Assembly (NCBI RefSeq): GCF_026627505.1
Contig: NZ_JAPNLK010000024.1
Coordinates: 1-63,515 of the forward strand
From: Streptomyces sp. H27-H5
GTDB taxonomy: Bacteria; Actinomycetota; Actinomycetes; Streptomycetales; Streptomycetaceae
Length of the DNA: 63,515 nucleotides
Reading direction: 5' to 3'
In this document: piece by piece, positions 51,802-61,401 of the stretch
Layout: each line of letters starts with the position of its first letter
How positions within the stretch are numbered: the first letter of the stretch is position 1
Made by a program: the position numbers and the translations under genes
The notes under the pieces: generated by a model
What the model was told of the DNA's origin: nothing
What the model saw: only the letters and a program-made list of their open reading frames with translations
Databases searched by the model: none

Positions 51802-53190
51802 GTGGCGAACGACGCCAGCACCGTTTTCGACCTAGTGATCCTCGGCGGTGGCAGTGGCGGTTACGCCGCGGCGCTGCGCGCATCCCAGCTGGGTCTCGAC
51901 GTTGCGCTGATCGAGAAGAACAAGCTCGGCGGCACCTGCCTGCACAACGGCTGCATCCCCACGAAGGCACTGCTGCACGCCGGTGAGATCGCGGACCAGG
52001 CGCGCGAAGCGGCCCAGTTCGGTGTCAAGGCCTCCTTCGAGGGCATCGACATCGCGGGTGTGCACAAGTACAAGGACGACGTCATCTCGGGCCTGTACAA
52101 GGGTCTCCAGGGTCTCGTCGCCTCGCGCAAGGTGACCTACATCGAGGGTGAGGGCCGCCTCTCCTCGCCGACCTCCGTCGACGTCGACGGCCGCACCATC
52201 CAGGGCCGCCACGTCCTGCTGGCGACCGGCTCCGTGCCGAAGTCGCTGCCGGGCCTGGACATCGACGGAAACCGCATCATCTCCTCGGACCACGCGCTCG
52301 TCCTGGACCGCGTGCCCGAGTCCGCGATCATCCTGGGCGGCGGCGTCATCGGCGTCGAGTTCGCCTCGGCGTGGAAGTCCTTCGGCACCGACGTCACCGT
52401 CATCGAGGGCCTCAAGCACCTCGTGCCGGTCGAGGACGAGAACAGCTCCAAGCTTCTTGAGCGCGCGTTCCGCAAGCGCGGCATCAAGTTCAACCTCGGC
52501 ACCTTCTTCGAGAAGGCCGAGTACACCGAGAACGGTGTCCGCGTCACCCTCGCCGACGGCAAGACCTTCGAGGCGGAGGTGCTGCTGGTCGCGATCGGCC
52601 GCGGCCCGGTCTCGCAGGGTCTGGGTTACGAGGAGCAGGGCGTCGCGATGGACCGCGGCTACGTCCTGGTCGACGAGTACATGCAGACCAACGTGCCGAG
52701 CATCTCGGCCGTCGGTGACCTCGTCCCGACCCTGCAGCTCGCACACGTCGGATTCGCCGAGGGCATCCTCGTCGCCGAGCGTCTGGCCGGCCTCAAGGCC
52801 GTCCCGATCGACTACGACGGTGTGCCGCGCGTCACGTACTGCCACCCCGAGGTCGCCTCCGTCGGCATCACCGAGGCCAAGGCCAAGGAGATCTACGGGG
52901 CCGACAAGGTCGTGGCCCTGAAGTACAACCTGGCGGGCAACGGCAAGAGCAAGATCCTCAAGACCGCGGGCGAGATCAAGCTCGTCCAGGTCAAGGATGG
53001 TGCCGTGGTCGGCGTCCACATGGTCGGTGACCGGATGGGCGAGCAGGTCGGCGAAGCCCAGTTGATCTACAACTGGGAAGCTCTGCCGGCCGAGGTCGCG
53101 CAGCTCATCCACGCGCACCCGACCCAGAACGAAGCGCTCGGCGAGGCCCACCTGGCCCTTGCCGGCAAGCCGCTTCACTCCCACGACTAA
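51802..53190 (+). CDS. lpdA: Dihydrolipoyl dehydrogenase (E3)
   Basis: 462 residues from GTG 51802, with GGAGG 7 nt upstream. FAD-binding LVILGGGSGGYAAAL (12-26), the redox disulfide Cys46/Cys51 in GGTCLHNGCIPTK, NAD-binding IILGGGVIGVEFAS, and C-terminal HAHPTQNEALGE with the catalytic His-Glu pair. It re-oxidises dihydrolipoamide on E2 and reduces NAD+. The E2 gene follows in the same direction, and AceE lies two genes further, giving E3-E2-E1 in a row. Confidence 0.97.
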   Translation: MANDASTVFDLVILGGGSGGYAAALRASQLGLDVALIEKNKLGGTCLHNGCIPTKALLHAGEIADQAREAAQFGVKASFEGIDIAGVHKYKDDVISGLYKGLQGLVASRKVTYIEGEGRLSSPTSVDVDGRTIQGRHVLLATGSVPKSLPGLDIDGNRIISSDHALVLDRVPESAIILGGGVIGVEFASAWKSFGTDVTVIEGLKHLVPVEDENSSKLLERAFRKRGIKFNLGTFFEKAEYTENGVRVTLADGKTFEAEVLLVAIGRGPVSQGLGYEEQGVAMDRGYVLVDEYMQTNVPSISAVGDLVPTLQLAHVGFAEGILVAERLAGLKAVPIDYDGVPRVTYCHPEVASVGITEAKAKEIYGADKVVALKYNLAGNGKSKILKTAGEIKLVQVKDGAVVGVHMVGDRMGEQVGEAQLIYNWEALPAEVAQLIHAHPTQNEALGEAHLALAGKPLHSHD

Positions 53191-53222
53191 TCGTCACGGG
53201 CGCGACGACCACTTCCGTACTT

Positions 53223-53254
53223 CCCCAAGCTCTCGACTCCGCTCGAGCTGGGGG
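53223..53254. repeat. Intergenic inverted repeat of the CCCCAAGCTC type
   Basis: CCCCAAGCTCTCGA and TCGAGCTGGGG fold into a hairpin between lpdA and sucB. The same CCCCAAGCTC...GAGC.GGGGG element recurs in many Streptomyces genomes as a dispersed palindrome (from memory). It may reduce readthrough or stabilise upstream mRNA. Confidence 0.65.
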
Positions 53255-53283
53255 AGACCCCACCGTTAGGAGCAACTGAAACC

Positions 53284-55095
53284 ATGCCGGTTTCCGTAAC
53301 CCTTCCGGCGCTCGGTGAGAGCGTCACCGAGGGCACTGTCACCCGTTGGCTGAAGGCCGAGGGCGAGCGCGTCGAGGCCGACGAGCCGTTGCTCGAGGTA
53401 TCGACCGACAAGGTCGACACCGAGATCCCGTCGCCCGTCTCCGGCATCCTGGCCTCCATCAAGGTCGCCGAGGACGAGACCGTCGAGGTCGGCGCCGAGC
53501 TGGCCGTCATCGACGACGGCTCGGGCGCCCCGGCCCCGGCCGAGGCCGAGACGGTCGCCGCCGAGACCCCCGCCGAGCCGGCTCCGGCCGCCGAGGCACC
53601 CGCGGCTCCCGCCGCCGAGGCACCTGCTGCCGAGGCTCCGGCCGCCGAGGCACCCGCCGCCGCGTCCGGCACGGACGTCACTCTCCCCGCCCTGGGCGAG
53701 AGCGTCACCGAGGGCACCGTCACCCGTTGGCTGAAGCAGGTCGGCGAGTCGGTCGAGGCCGACGAGCCGCTGCTGGAGGTCTCGACCGACAAGGTCGACA
53801 CCGAGATCCCCGCCCCGGTCGCCGGCACCCTGCTGGAGATCCTGGTCGGCGAGGACGAGACCGCCGAGGTCGGCGCTCGCCTGGCCGTCATCGGTGTCGC
53901 CGGCGCGGCCCCTGCGGCGGCTCCGGCCGCCGCAGCCCCGGCTCCGGCCGAGGCCGCCGCTCCCGCCGCAGCCCCGGCTCCGGTGGAGGCTGCCGCTCCG
54001 GCCGCCGCCCCGGCTCCGGTCCAGGCCGCTCCCGCGGCTGCCGCTCCGGCTCCCGTGGCGGCTCCGGCCGCCGCTCCGGCGCAGGCCGCTCCGGCCGCTC
54101 AGGCTCCGGCCGCCGCGGCTCCCGTGGCTCCGGCCGCTCCCGCCGCCCCGGCCCCGGCCGGTGACGAGGGCGCGTACGTGACCCCGCTGGTGCGCAAGCT
54201 CGCCTCGGAGTCCGGCGTCGACCTGTCCTCGGTCTCGGGCTCCGGTGTCGGTGGCCGTATCCGCAAGCAGGACGTCCTGGCCGCCGCCGAGGCCGCCAAG
54301 GCCGCCGCCGCCGCTCCGGCGCCGGCAGCCGCCGCTGCCGCTCCGGCCGCCAAGGCTCCGGCCGCGGTGTCCGAGCTGCGTGGTCAGACCGTCAAGATGA
54401 CCCGCATGCGCAAGGTCATCGGCGACAACATGATGAAGGCCCTGCACTCGCAGGCCCAGCTCAGCTCCGTGGTCGAGGTGGACATCACCAAGATCATGAA
54501 GCTGCGCGAGAAGGCCAAGGGCGCGTTCCTGGCCCGCGAGGGCGTCAAGCTCTCGCCGATGCCGTTCTTCGTCAAGGCCGCGGCCCAGGCGCTGAAGGCC
54601 CACGCGGTCGTCAACGCCCGGATCAACGAGGACGAGGGCACCATCACCTACTTCGACTCGGAGAACATCGGCATCGCCGTGGACTCCGAGAAGGGCCTGA
54701 TGACCCCGGTCATCAAGGGTGCCGGTGACCTCAACCTGGCGGGCATCTCCAAGGCGACCGCCGACCTGGCCGCCAAGGTCCGCGGCAACAAGATCACGCC
54801 GGACGAGCTGTCGGGCGCGACCTTCACCATCAGCAACACCGGATCGCGCGGTGCCCTGTTCGACACGGTCATCGTGCCGCCGAACCAGGTCGCCATCCTG
54901 GGCATCGGTGCCACGGTGAAGCGCCCGGTGGTCATCGAGACCGCCGAGGGCACGAACATCGGCATCCGTGACATGACGTACCTGACCCTGTCCTACGACC
55001 ACCGCCTGGTGGACGGCGCGGACGCGGCCCGGTACCTCTCGGCCGTCAAGGCGATCCTGGAAGCCGGCGAGTTCGAGGTCGAGCTCGGCCTGTAA
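53284..55095 (+). CDS. sucB: Dihydrolipoamide acyltransferase E2 with two lipoyl domains
   Basis: 603 residues. Two lipoyl domains with lipoylated Lys43 and Lys170, each in STDKVDTEI, are joined by Ala/Pro/Glu linkers. A third linker of about 100 residues is nearly pure Ala/Pro. Then come an E3/E1-binding domain ([20 protein letters not shown]) and a CoA-dependent catalytic domain ending [12 protein letters not shown] (His573, Asp577). Family annotation is usually 2-oxoglutarate dehydrogenase E2, but in actinobacteria one such E2 serves the pyruvate enzyme and the shared PDH/ODH complex. Good ribosome-binding site TTAGGAG upstream. Strong Ala/Pro codon bias makes the linker prone to slippage. 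Confidence 0.95.
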   Translation: MPVSVTLPALGESVTEGTVTRWLKAEGERVEADEPLLEVSTDKVDTEIPSPVSGILASIKVAEDETVEVGAELAVIDDGSGAPAPAEAETVAAETPAEPAPAAEAPAAPAAEAPAAEAPAAEAPAAASGTDVTLPALGESVTEGTVTRWLKQVGESVEADEPLLEVSTDKVDTEIPAPVAGTLLEILVGEDETAEVGARLAVIGVAGAAPAAAPAAAAPAPAEAAAPAAAPAPVEAAAPAAAPAPVQAAPAAAAPAPVAAPAAAPAQAAPAAQAPAAAAPVAPAAPAAPAPAGDEGAYVTPLVRKLASESGVDLSSVSGSGVGGRIRKQDVLAAAEAAKAAAAAPAPAAAAAAPAAKAPAAVSELRGQTVKMTRMRKVIGDNMMKALHSQAQLSSVVEVDITKIMKLREKAKGAFLAREGVKLSPMPFFVKAAAQALKAHAVVNARINEDEGTITYFDSENIGIAVDSEKGLMTPVIKGAGDLNLAGISKATADLAAKVRGNKITPDELSGATFTISNTGSRGALFDTVIVPPNQVAILGIGATVKRPVVIETAEGTNIGIRDMTYLTLSYDHRLVDGADAARYLSAVKAILEAGEFEVELGL

Positions 55096-55124
55096 GGCTT
55101 ACGCCCCCGCGGCAGCCGCTCGAT

Positions 55125-55164
55125 ACGGCGCCCCCGTCCGGAACACTCCGGGCGGGGGCGCCGT
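55125..55164 (+). terminator. Terminator of the lpdA-sucB unit
   Basis: ACGGCGCCCCCG/CGGGGGCGCCGT, a 12-bp perfect stem 29 bp past the sucB stop. Confidence 0.75.
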
Positions 55165-55338
55165 CGTCGTGTCCGGGTGCGGGTCGAGGTGTCCGGCCGG
55201 GTACGGCGAGCCGGCCGGGACGGGTCTTGTAACCAGCCTCACCCCCGGTCCCCGGGCACCAACGCGTACCGGCGGGCCGACACCGCCGTATTGTCTACGC
55301 ATCAGAGCCCTGCGTGCCCCTCAGGAGATGAAGCGCCG

Positions 55339-55965
55339 ATGATCACCCCACCCGTCGTGCACTCGCTGCGCGAGCAGATCCGCGAGCACATCGTGGAGGG
55401 GATCGTCAGCGGCCGCTGGAAGCCCGGCGAGCGCATCGTGGAGCGCCGGATCGCCGTCGAGCTGGAGGTCAGCCAGACGCCGGTGCGGGAGGCGCTGCGC
55501 GAGCTGGAGACGCTGCGGCTGATCGAGTCCGCGCCGAACAAGGGCGTCCGCGTACGGAACCTCTCCGCGGCCGACCTGGAGGAGATCTACCCGGTCCGGG
55601 CCGGTCTGGAGCAGATCGCCGCCGAGCTGGCCGCGCCCCGGCTGGCGGCCGACTGCACGGCGCTGGAGCCGCACGTGGCGGCCCTGTGGGAGGCGGACCG
55701 CACCGAGGACGGCACGGCGCAGGTGCGGCACACGGTGGGCTTCCACCGCGAGATGGTGCGGGCGGCCGGGAACAGCGTGCTGCTGCACACCTGGGAGAGC
55801 CTGGGCATCGAGGTGTTCACGGCGCTGTCCATCCGCTGGCTCGGTACCGTCCAGAAGTCGTACGCGGAGGAGCACGAGGCGCTCGTGGCGGCGTTCCGGG
55901 GTCAGGATCCGGACATCGGGCTGCTCGTGAAGCGGCATGTCCTGGGCTGCGCGCCGCGCGCCTGA
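55339..55965 (+). CDS. GntR family (FCD) transcriptional regulator
   Basis: 208 residues. N-terminal winged helix (about 5-75) with SGRWKPGERIVERRIAVELEVSQTPVREAL, then an FCD effector domain (about 80-205) whose metal/acid-binding histidines can be seen in VGFHREMVRAAGN. FCD-type GntR proteins sense organic acids such as pyruvate or lactate. It lies directly upstream of aceE, with a terminator and then a palindrome over the aceE promoter between them. It is a likely PdhR-like local regulator of pyruvate oxidation, by inference. Confidence 0.9.
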   Translation: MITPPVVHSLREQIREHIVEGIVSGRWKPGERIVERRIAVELEVSQTPVREALRELETLRLIESAPNKGVRVRNLSAADLEEIYPVRAGLEQIAAELAAPRLAADCTALEPHVAALWEADRTEDGTAQVRHTVGFHREMVRAAGNSVLLHTWESLGIEVFTALSIRWLGTVQKSYAEEHEALVAAFRGQDPDIGLLVKRHVLGCAPRA

Positions 55966-56084
55966 CGAACGTCCCCGCGTCGCCCGGCAAGACCGCTGAA
56001 ACCCCTTCCGACCTGGGGTTTCGAGCGGCTCTCCAGGGAGCCGCTGGCGCGGCGACCTGTACTGGTTCCACGACGCGAGACCAC

Positions 56085-56121
56085 CGGCACCGGGTGCCTT
56101 GAGCCATGGCACCCGGTGCCG
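56085..56121 (+). terminator. Terminator between the GntR gene and the aceE promoter
   Basis: CGGCACCGGGTGCC/GGCACCCGGTGCCG, a 14-bp perfect stem with a 9-nt loop. A smaller hairpin GAAACCCC/GGGGTTTC (55998-56022) precedes it. Confidence 0.75.
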
Positions 56122-56157
56122 ACTTTCGCCCCGTGGACATTTAATTGTCACTTTTAT

Positions 56158-56187
56158 TTGATCGATCATCGATCAGCGCTTTACAGT
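56158..56187 (+). promoter_or_regulatory. aceE promoter with overlapping perfect palindromic operator
   Basis: TTGATC (56158-56163), an 18-bp spacer and TACAGT (56182-56187) form a plausible promoter about 94 bp before the aceE ATG, in the most AT-rich stretch of the region. The perfect 17-bp palindrome TGATCGATCATCGATCA (56159-56175) covers the -35 and most of the spacer. This is a repressor-type placement fitting a GntR dimer. Confidence 0.6.
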
Positions 56188-56280
56188 CAACGCGGACCCC
56201 ACCCGGGTCCATCGACCCTGTCCTGCCCGTCAGGGATTTTCTTCACCACCTCTCCTTTGTCCGGAAGGCGGCGCACACCG

Positions 56281-58965
56281 ATGTCCGACCCCGTAGGAAA
56301 GCTTCCGAGCGAGCTCGACCAGCTCCCGGACCGCGACACCGAGGAGACCGCCGAATGGGCGGCCTCCCTCGACGCCGTCGCCAAGGCCGCCGGTACGCGC
56401 CGCGCCGAGTACCTGCTCCGTCGTACCCTCCAGCACGCCGAGGCCGCCGGTCTCGCGCTGCCGAAGCTTCTTGAGACGGACTACGTCAACACCATCCCCA
56501 CCGCCGCGGAGCCGGAGTTCCCCGGCGACGAGGCGATGGAAGCCAGGATCACCGCGTGGAACCGCTGGAACGCGGCCGCCATGGTGACCCGCGGCTCCAA
56601 GTACGGCGTCGGCGGCCACATCGCCACCTTCGCCTCGGCGGCCTGGCTCTACGAGACCGGCTTCCAGCACTTCTTCCGCGGGAAGGAGGCCGACGGATCG
56701 GGCGACCAGCTCTACATCCAGGGCCACGCCTCCCCCGGCATCTACGCGCGCGCCTTCCTCGACGGCCGCGTCTCCGAGCAGCAGCTCGACAACTTCCGCC
56801 AGGAGTCCGGCGGCAACGGCCTGCCGTCCTACCCGCACCCGCGGCGCCTGCCGTGGCTGTGGGAGTTCCCCACGGTGTCCATGGGCCTCGGCCCGCTGTC
56901 AGCGATCTACCAGGCGCGGTTCAACCGCTACCTGCACAACCGCAGCATCAAGGACACCGCGAACTCGCACGTCTGGGCCTTCCTGGGCGACGGCGAGATG
57001 GACGAGCCCGAGTCGACCGCCGCCCTGGCCCTCGCCTCCCGCGAGCAGCTCGACAACCTGACCTTCGTCATCAACTGCAACCTGCAGCGTCTCGACGGTC
57101 CGGTCCGCGCCAACTTCCGCGTGGTCCAGGAGCTGGAGGCCCAGTTCCGCGGCGCCGGCTGGAACGTCATCAAGTCCCTGTGGGGCTCCGCCTGGGACGA
57201 GCTGTTCCAGCTCGACACCACGGGCGCCCTCGTGCGCCGCCTGCGCGAGGTGCCGGACGCGCAGTTCCAGACGTACGCGACGCGCGACGCGGCCTACATC
57301 CGCGAGCACTTCTTCGGCGCCAACGCCGAACTCGTGCAGCTCGCGGCCGTGCTGTCCGACGCGAAGATCGCCGAGTGCTTCCACACCTCCCGCGGCGGCC
57401 ACGAGCCCCGCAAGGTGTACGCCGCGTACAAGGCCGCCCTGGAGCACAAGGGCGCGCCGACGGTCATCCTCGCGCAGACCGTCAAGGGCTACACGCTGGG
57501 TGCCGGGTTCGAGTCGAAGAACGCGAACCACCAGATGAAGAAGCTCACGATCGACGAGTTCAAGAGCATGCGCGACAAGCTCGACCTCCCGATCCCGGAC
57601 AGCGCCTTCGTCGACGGCCAGGTCCCCTACGGCCACCCGGGCGCGGACAGCCCCGAGGTCCGGTACCTGAACGAGCGCCGCACGGCCCTCGGCGGCCCGG
57701 CCCCGGCCCGCAAGGTCAAGCCCGTGGCCCTGCCGGCCCCGGCCGACCGCTCCTTCGCCCCGCTCCTCAAGGGCTCCGGCAAGCAGGAGATGGCCACCAC
57801 CATGGCCTTCGTCCGGCTCGTCAAGGACCTGATGCGGGACAAGGAGACCGGGAAGCGCTGGGTTCCGATCGTCCCCGACGAGGCTCGCACCTTCGGCATG
57901 GAGTCCCTCTTCCCGTCGGCCGGCATCTACTCGCCGCTGGGCCAGACGTACGAGCCGGTCGACCGCGACCAGCTCATGTACTACAAGGAAGCCAAGGACG
58001 GCCAGATCCTCAACGAGGGGATCACCGAGGCCGGCGCCATGGCCGACTTCATCGCCGCCTGCACGTCGTACGCGACGCACGGCGAGCCGATGATCCCGTT
58101 CTACATCTTCTACTCGATGTTCGGCTGGCAGCGCACCGCCGACCAGATGTGGCAGCTCGCCGACCAGCTCGGCAAGGGCTTCATCGTCGGCGCCACGGCC
58201 GGTCGCACCACGCTGACCGGTGAGGGCCTCCAGCACGCCGACGACCACTCGCACCTGATCGCGTCCACGAACCCGGCGTCGCTCAACTACGACCCGGCCT
58301 TCGCGTACGAGATCGCGGTGATCGTCAAGGACGGTCTGCGCCGCATGTACGGCGAGAAGCCGGAAGACGTCTTCTACTACCTGACGGTCTACAACGAGCC
58401 GAAGGTCCAGCCCGCCATCCCGGAGGGCGTCGAGGAAGGCATCCTCAAGGGCCTGTACCGCTTCAACACGGCGGCCGACCTGGCCGAGGCGGCCCCGGCC
58501 GCCGACGCCCCGAAGGTCCAGCTCATGGCCTCCGGCACGGCGATCCACTGGGCCCTGGACGCCCAGAAGCTGCTCGCCGCCGACTGGAACGTGGCCGCCG
58601 ACGTCTGGTCCGCCACCTCCTGGGGCGAGCTGCGCCGCGACGCGCTGGAGTGCGACGAGGCGCTGCTGCGCGGCGAGGTGCGCACCCCGTACGTCACCCG
58701 CGCGCTGGAGGGCGTCACGAGCCCGGTGCTGGCCGTGTCCGACTGGATGCGTCAGGTCCCGGACCAGATCAGCCAGTGGGTCGAGCAGGACTACACCTCG
58801 CTCGGCACGGACGGCTTCGGCCTCTCCGACACCCGCGAGGGCGCCCGCCGGCACTTCGGTGTCGACGCCCAGTCCATCGTGGTGGCCGCGCTGGCCCAGC
58901 TCGCCCGCCGCGGCGAGGTGCCGGCGTCCGCCATCAAGGAGGCCCGCGAGCGCTACGGCCTGTAG
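56281..58965 (+). CDS. aceE: Pyruvate dehydrogenase E1, homodimeric type
   Basis: 894 residues, full length for AceE. The TPP/Mg motif reads [16 protein letters not shown] followed by [11 protein letters not shown]. The substrate channel landmarks [12 protein letters not shown] and [11 protein letters not shown], and the second-domain [15 protein letters not shown] segment ([18 protein letters not shown]), are present. It decarboxylates pyruvate and acetylates the lipoyl groups of E2. With lpdA and sucB nearby it completes a pyruvate dehydrogenase set. ATG 56281 (MSDPVGKL) is the standard start. Confidence 0.97.
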   Translation: MSDPVGKLPSELDQLPDRDTEETAEWAASLDAVAKAAGTRRAEYLLRRTLQHAEAAGLALPKLLETDYVNTIPTAAEPEFPGDEAMEARITAWNRWNAAAMVTRGSKYGVGGHIATFASAAWLYETGFQHFFRGKEADGSGDQLYIQGHASPGIYARAFLDGRVSEQQLDNFRQESGGNGLPSYPHPRRLPWLWEFPTVSMGLGPLSAIYQARFNRYLHNRSIKDTANSHVWAFLGDGEMDEPESTAALALASREQLDNLTFVINCNLQRLDGPVRANFRVVQELEAQFRGAGWNVIKSLWGSAWDELFQLDTTGALVRRLREVPDAQFQTYATRDAAYIREHFFGANAELVQLAAVLSDAKIAECFHTSRGGHEPRKVYAAYKAALEHKGAPTVILAQTVKGYTLGAGFESKNANHQMKKLTIDEFKSMRDKLDLPIPDSAFVDGQVPYGHPGADSPEVRYLNERRTALGGPAPARKVKPVALPAPADRSFAPLLKGSGKQEMATTMAFVRLVKDLMRDKETGKRWVPIVPDEARTFGMESLFPSAGIYSPLGQTYEPVDRDQLMYYKEAKDGQILNEGITEAGAMADFIAACTSYATHGEPMIPFYIFYSMFGWQRTADQMWQLADQLGKGFIVGATAGRTTLTGEGLQHADDHSHLIASTNPASLNYDPAFAYEIAVIVKDGLRRMYGEKPEDVFYYLTVYNEPKVQPAIPEGVEEGILKGLYRFNTAADLAEAAPAADAPKVQLMASGTAIHWALDAQKLLAADWNVAADVWSATSWGELRRDALECDEALLRGEVRTPYVTRALEGVTSPVLAVSDWMRQVPDQISQWVEQDYTSLGTDGFGLSDTREGARRHFGVDAQSIVVAALAQLARRGEVPASAIKEARERYGL

Positions 58966-59004
58966 GACCCGGGCGCCCGTCGCGCCGAGTCCGATGCGCC
59001 ACCG

Positions 59005-59064
59005 TACGGCCGAAGGCCGGTGTCCGCCCCGCCAATGGGGGTCGGACACCGGCCTTTGGCCGTA
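59005..59064 (+). terminator. Terminator of aceE
   Basis: TACGGCCGAAGGCCGGTGTCCG pairs with the complementary arm at 59043-59064 over 22 bp with a single G-T pair. It is the longest terminator-like stem in the window. Confidence 0.85.
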
Positions 59065-59109
59065 TGAGCGGTGGCGGCACGGGGGTGGACCCGTGATGCT
59101 GGAGCGGTG

Positions 59110-59628
59110 ATGGACGAGACGGAGTTCTGGGAGATCGTCGACCGTACCCGCGAGGCCGCCGAGGGCGACCCCGAGGAGCACGCCGAGCTGCTCGTGGAGC
59201 GGCTGGCTCAGCTCGACCCGGACTCCGTGCTGGACTTCGCCCGGCACTTCGAGTCGCGGTACAACCGGGCGTACACCTGGGACCTCTGGGGGGCGGCCTG
59301 GGTGCTGCTCGACGGGGCGAGCGACGACGCGTTCGACTACTTCCGGTGCTGGCTGATCGGCCAGGGGCGGGAGGTCTTCGAGGGCGGGGTGCACGACCCC
59401 GACCACCTGGCGGAACTGCTGGGCGACTTCGACGAGGAGATCGACGGCGACGGCGAGGAGCTGGGGTACGCGGCGGACGAGGCGTACGAGCAGCTGACCG
59501 GGGCGGTGGCGCCGGACCTCGGGGTTCCGTTGCAGGCGGCCGAGCCGGAGGGCGCTCCCCTGGACTTCGAGAACGAAGCCGTGCTCGCGGAGCGCTTCCC
59601 CCGGCTCTGGGACCGGTTCAGGGCCTGA
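59110..59628 (+). CDS. DUF4240 domain protein
   Basis: 172 residues, strongly acidic. It opens MDETEFWEIVDRTREAAEGD and contains FARHFESRYNRAYTWDLWGAAW and DAFDYFRCWLIGQGREVFE, which define DUF4240. These proteins are common in Streptomyces and of unknown role; several occur near toxin or regulatory genes. No signal peptide. GGAG lies 5 nt before the ATG. Confidence 0.88.
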   Translation: MDETEFWEIVDRTREAAEGDPEEHAELLVERLAQLDPDSVLDFARHFESRYNRAYTWDLWGAAWVLLDGASDDAFDYFRCWLIGQGREVFEGGVHDPDHLAELLGDFDEEIDGDGEELGYAADEAYEQLTGAVAPDLGVPLQAAEPEGAPLDFENEAVLAERFPRLWDRFRA

Positions 59629-59667
59629 CGCCGGTCGGTGGCGCGTACGGCACCGGACGCGGTCGGT

Positions 59668-59707
59668 GGCGCGGGTCGGTTGCGGGCGGCGCGGGTCGGT
59701 TGCGGGC
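59668..59707. repeat. 20-bp direct tandem duplication
   Basis: GGCGCGGGTCGGTTGCGGGC occurs twice back to back (59668-59687, 59688-59707) between the convergent DUF4240 and SDR genes. Confidence 0.85.
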
Positions 59708-59716
59708 GGGCGCGCC

Positions 59717-60487
59717 TCAGTAGTGCGTGCCGCCGTCGATGCGGATCTCCGTGCCGGTGATGAACGCGCCGTCCTCGGAGCCGAGCATCGCGACGACGCC
59801 GGCCACCGTCTCCGGACCCGCGAAGCCCTGGCCGAGGGCCGGTGCCAGCTTGGTGAACAGGCTCCAGTCGGTGTCCTCGGGCAGGCCCGGGCCGTTGCCG
59901 GTGGTCATGCCGCTCTCGATGGAGCCGGGGGCCACGGCGACGAAGCGCAGGCCCTGCTTGCTGTACTCGGCGGCCAGCGCGTGGGTCATGGACTGGATGC
60001 CGCCCTTGCTGGCCGCGTAGGCGGACATGTAGGGGTGCGCGAAGGACGCCGAGGTGGAGCTGAAGTTCACGACGACCGGCTGGTCGCCCGCCAGCAGCGC
60101 CGGGATCGACTCGCGGATCACCAGGAAGGTGCCGGTGAGGTTGACCGCGATGACCTTGTTCCAGAAGTCGAGCGTGGTCTGGTGGGTGTGCGAGGAGCGC
60201 AGGATGCCGGCGGCGTTGACCAGCACGTCGAGCCCGCCGAGGCTGGCGACGGCGCCGGCGATCTTGGCCCGTACGGCGGCCTCGTCGGATATGTCGAGGC
60301 CAGCGGTGGTGAGGCGGTCCCCGTGGCCGTCGGCGCCGGCCTGGTCGGCCGTGTTCTTGAGCCCGGCTTCGTCGACGTCCACGGTGTGTACGCGGCCGCC
60401 CTCGGCGAGGATGCGGTGGACGGTGGCCCGGCCGATGCCGGAGCCGCCGCCGGTGATGAGGACGCGACGTCCTTCGTATCGATTCAT
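59717..60487 (-). CDS. SDR family NAD(P)-dependent oxidoreductase
   Basis: 256 residues. TGGGSGIGRA (cofactor loop), DVDEAG after strand 2 (an acidic residue suggesting NAD preference), NAAG, and the catalytic Ser-Tyr-Lys set with YAASKGG. The C-terminus ITGTEIRIDGGTHY is typical of FabG/glucose-dehydrogenase-like members. Substrate unknown. ATG 60487 gives the usual N-terminus. It is divergent from a TetR gene, the common pairing of a repressor and its target enzyme. Confidence 0.9.
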   Translation of the reverse strand: MNRYEGRRVLITGGGSGIGRATVHRILAEGGRVHTVDVDEAGLKNTADQAGADGHGDRLTTAGLDISDEAAVRAKIAGAVASLGGLDVLVNAAGILRSSHTHQTTLDFWNKVIAVNLTGTFLVIRESIPALLAGDQPVVVNFSSTSASFAHPYMSAYAASKGGIQSMTHALAAEYSKQGLRFVAVAPGSIESGMTTGNGPGLPEDTDWSLFTKLAPALGQGFAGPETVAGVVAMLGSEDGAFITGTEIRIDGGTHY

Positions 60488-60508
60488 GGGGGCGAGCGTA
60501 CGACCAAG

Positions 60509-60532
60509 TGACACGTTTTGCCAGTGCGTCAA
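60509..60532. promoter_or_regulatory. Candidate TetR operator over the SDR promoter
   Basis: TGACAC (60509-60514) and GCGTCA (60526-60531) form an imperfect inverted repeat between the divergent genes. On the minus strand TTGACG (60527-60532) could be the -35 of the SDR gene, so bound repressor would block it. Confidence 0.4.
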
Positions 60533-60573
60533 TGCATGCAATCGCCGAGCCGGTCGGGCGGTAGGCTTCAGAC

Positions 60574-61236
60574 GTGAGATCCCCTCGTCCGTACTCTCCC
60601 CAGGCCGGCCCCGGAGCCCAGTCGCTGACCGAGCGCCGCAAGGCCGCCACCCAGCTCGACATCGCCCGCGCCGCCTGCGAACTCTTCGCCGAGCACGGCC
60701 CCGACGGCACCACCGCCGAGGACATCGCCCACCGCGCCGGCGTGGCCCTGCGCACGTTCTACCGTTACTTCCGCAACAAGCAGGAGGCCGTGGCCCCCCT
60801 GCTCGCCGGCGGCGGTGACGCGTGGCGCGCGCTGCTCGCCGAGGAGGACCCGGGCACCCCCCTGGCCGAGGCGCTGGAGCGCGCCGTCACCCGCTCCCTC
60901 GGCGACTCCCAGGCCGTCGAGGAGGGCCTGAAGGTGACCCGCGGGCTGCTGCGGGCGGCCACCGGCGACGAGGCCCTGCGGGCCGTCTGGTACCGCGTGA
61001 ACCAGGACTCCGAGGAACGCCTGGTCCCGGTGATCGCCCGGCTCGCCGGCCCCGACGCCGACGCCCTCGGCGTCCGCCTCCTGGCGGCGGCCGCCACGGA
61101 CGCGATCCGCATCGCCCTGGAACTCTGGTCGGCCACCGACGCCCCGGTCGCCGGCCCCGGCTCCCCCGCCGAACTCGCGGTCCGCTGCCTGCGCGACCTG
61201 ACGGGCGCGATGCCCCTGCTCCACCGCCCGACCTGA
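60574..61236 (+). CDS. TetR/AcrR family transcriptional regulator
   Basis: 220 residues from a GTG start. Helix-turn-helix about 25-75: ERRKAATQLDIARAACELFAEHG, TTAEDIAHRAGVALRTFYRYF, NKQE. The C-terminal ligand domain is helical and typical. It probably represses the divergent SDR gene, and the ligand is likely related to the SDR substrate. No other gene shares its operon. Confidence 0.92.
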   Translation: MRSPRPYSPQAGPGAQSLTERRKAATQLDIARAACELFAEHGPDGTTAEDIAHRAGVALRTFYRYFRNKQEAVAPLLAGGGDAWRALLAEEDPGTPLAEALERAVTRSLGDSQAVEEGLKVTRGLLRAATGDEALRAVWYRVNQDSEERLVPVIARLAGPDADALGVRLLAAAATDAIRIALELWSATDAPVAGPGSPAELAVRCLRDLTGAMPLLHRPT

Positions 61237-61281
61237 GGGCCCGCGGGCCGGAGACAGCGACGCGGCCCCCGAAACGACGAA

Positions 61282-61318
61282 GTGCCGCCCTCCGCTCCGT
61301 GAGGAGTGGGGGCGGCAC
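61282..61318. terminator. Terminator between the convergent tetR and glnA genes
   Basis: GTGCCGCCC...GGCGGCAC with an inner CTCC/GGAG stem closing on a GTGA loop. Confidence 0.7.
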
Positions 61319-61401
61319 GGCCGCAGGCGTCTGCGGCGAGGTCGCGGAGCGCCCGTCCCGGCGGCCCGTCGTGCGGGTTCCGTCGGGGGCGCTCGGGGCG
61401 A

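Noticed and set aside
44415..51821. A single open frame of about 2,470 codons on the minus strand
   Set aside because: Only the downstream 508 codons (44415-45941) have a good start and membrane-protein character. The rest runs antisense to or out of frame with clear genes and has the Arg/Pro/Gly composition of high-GC shadow frames.
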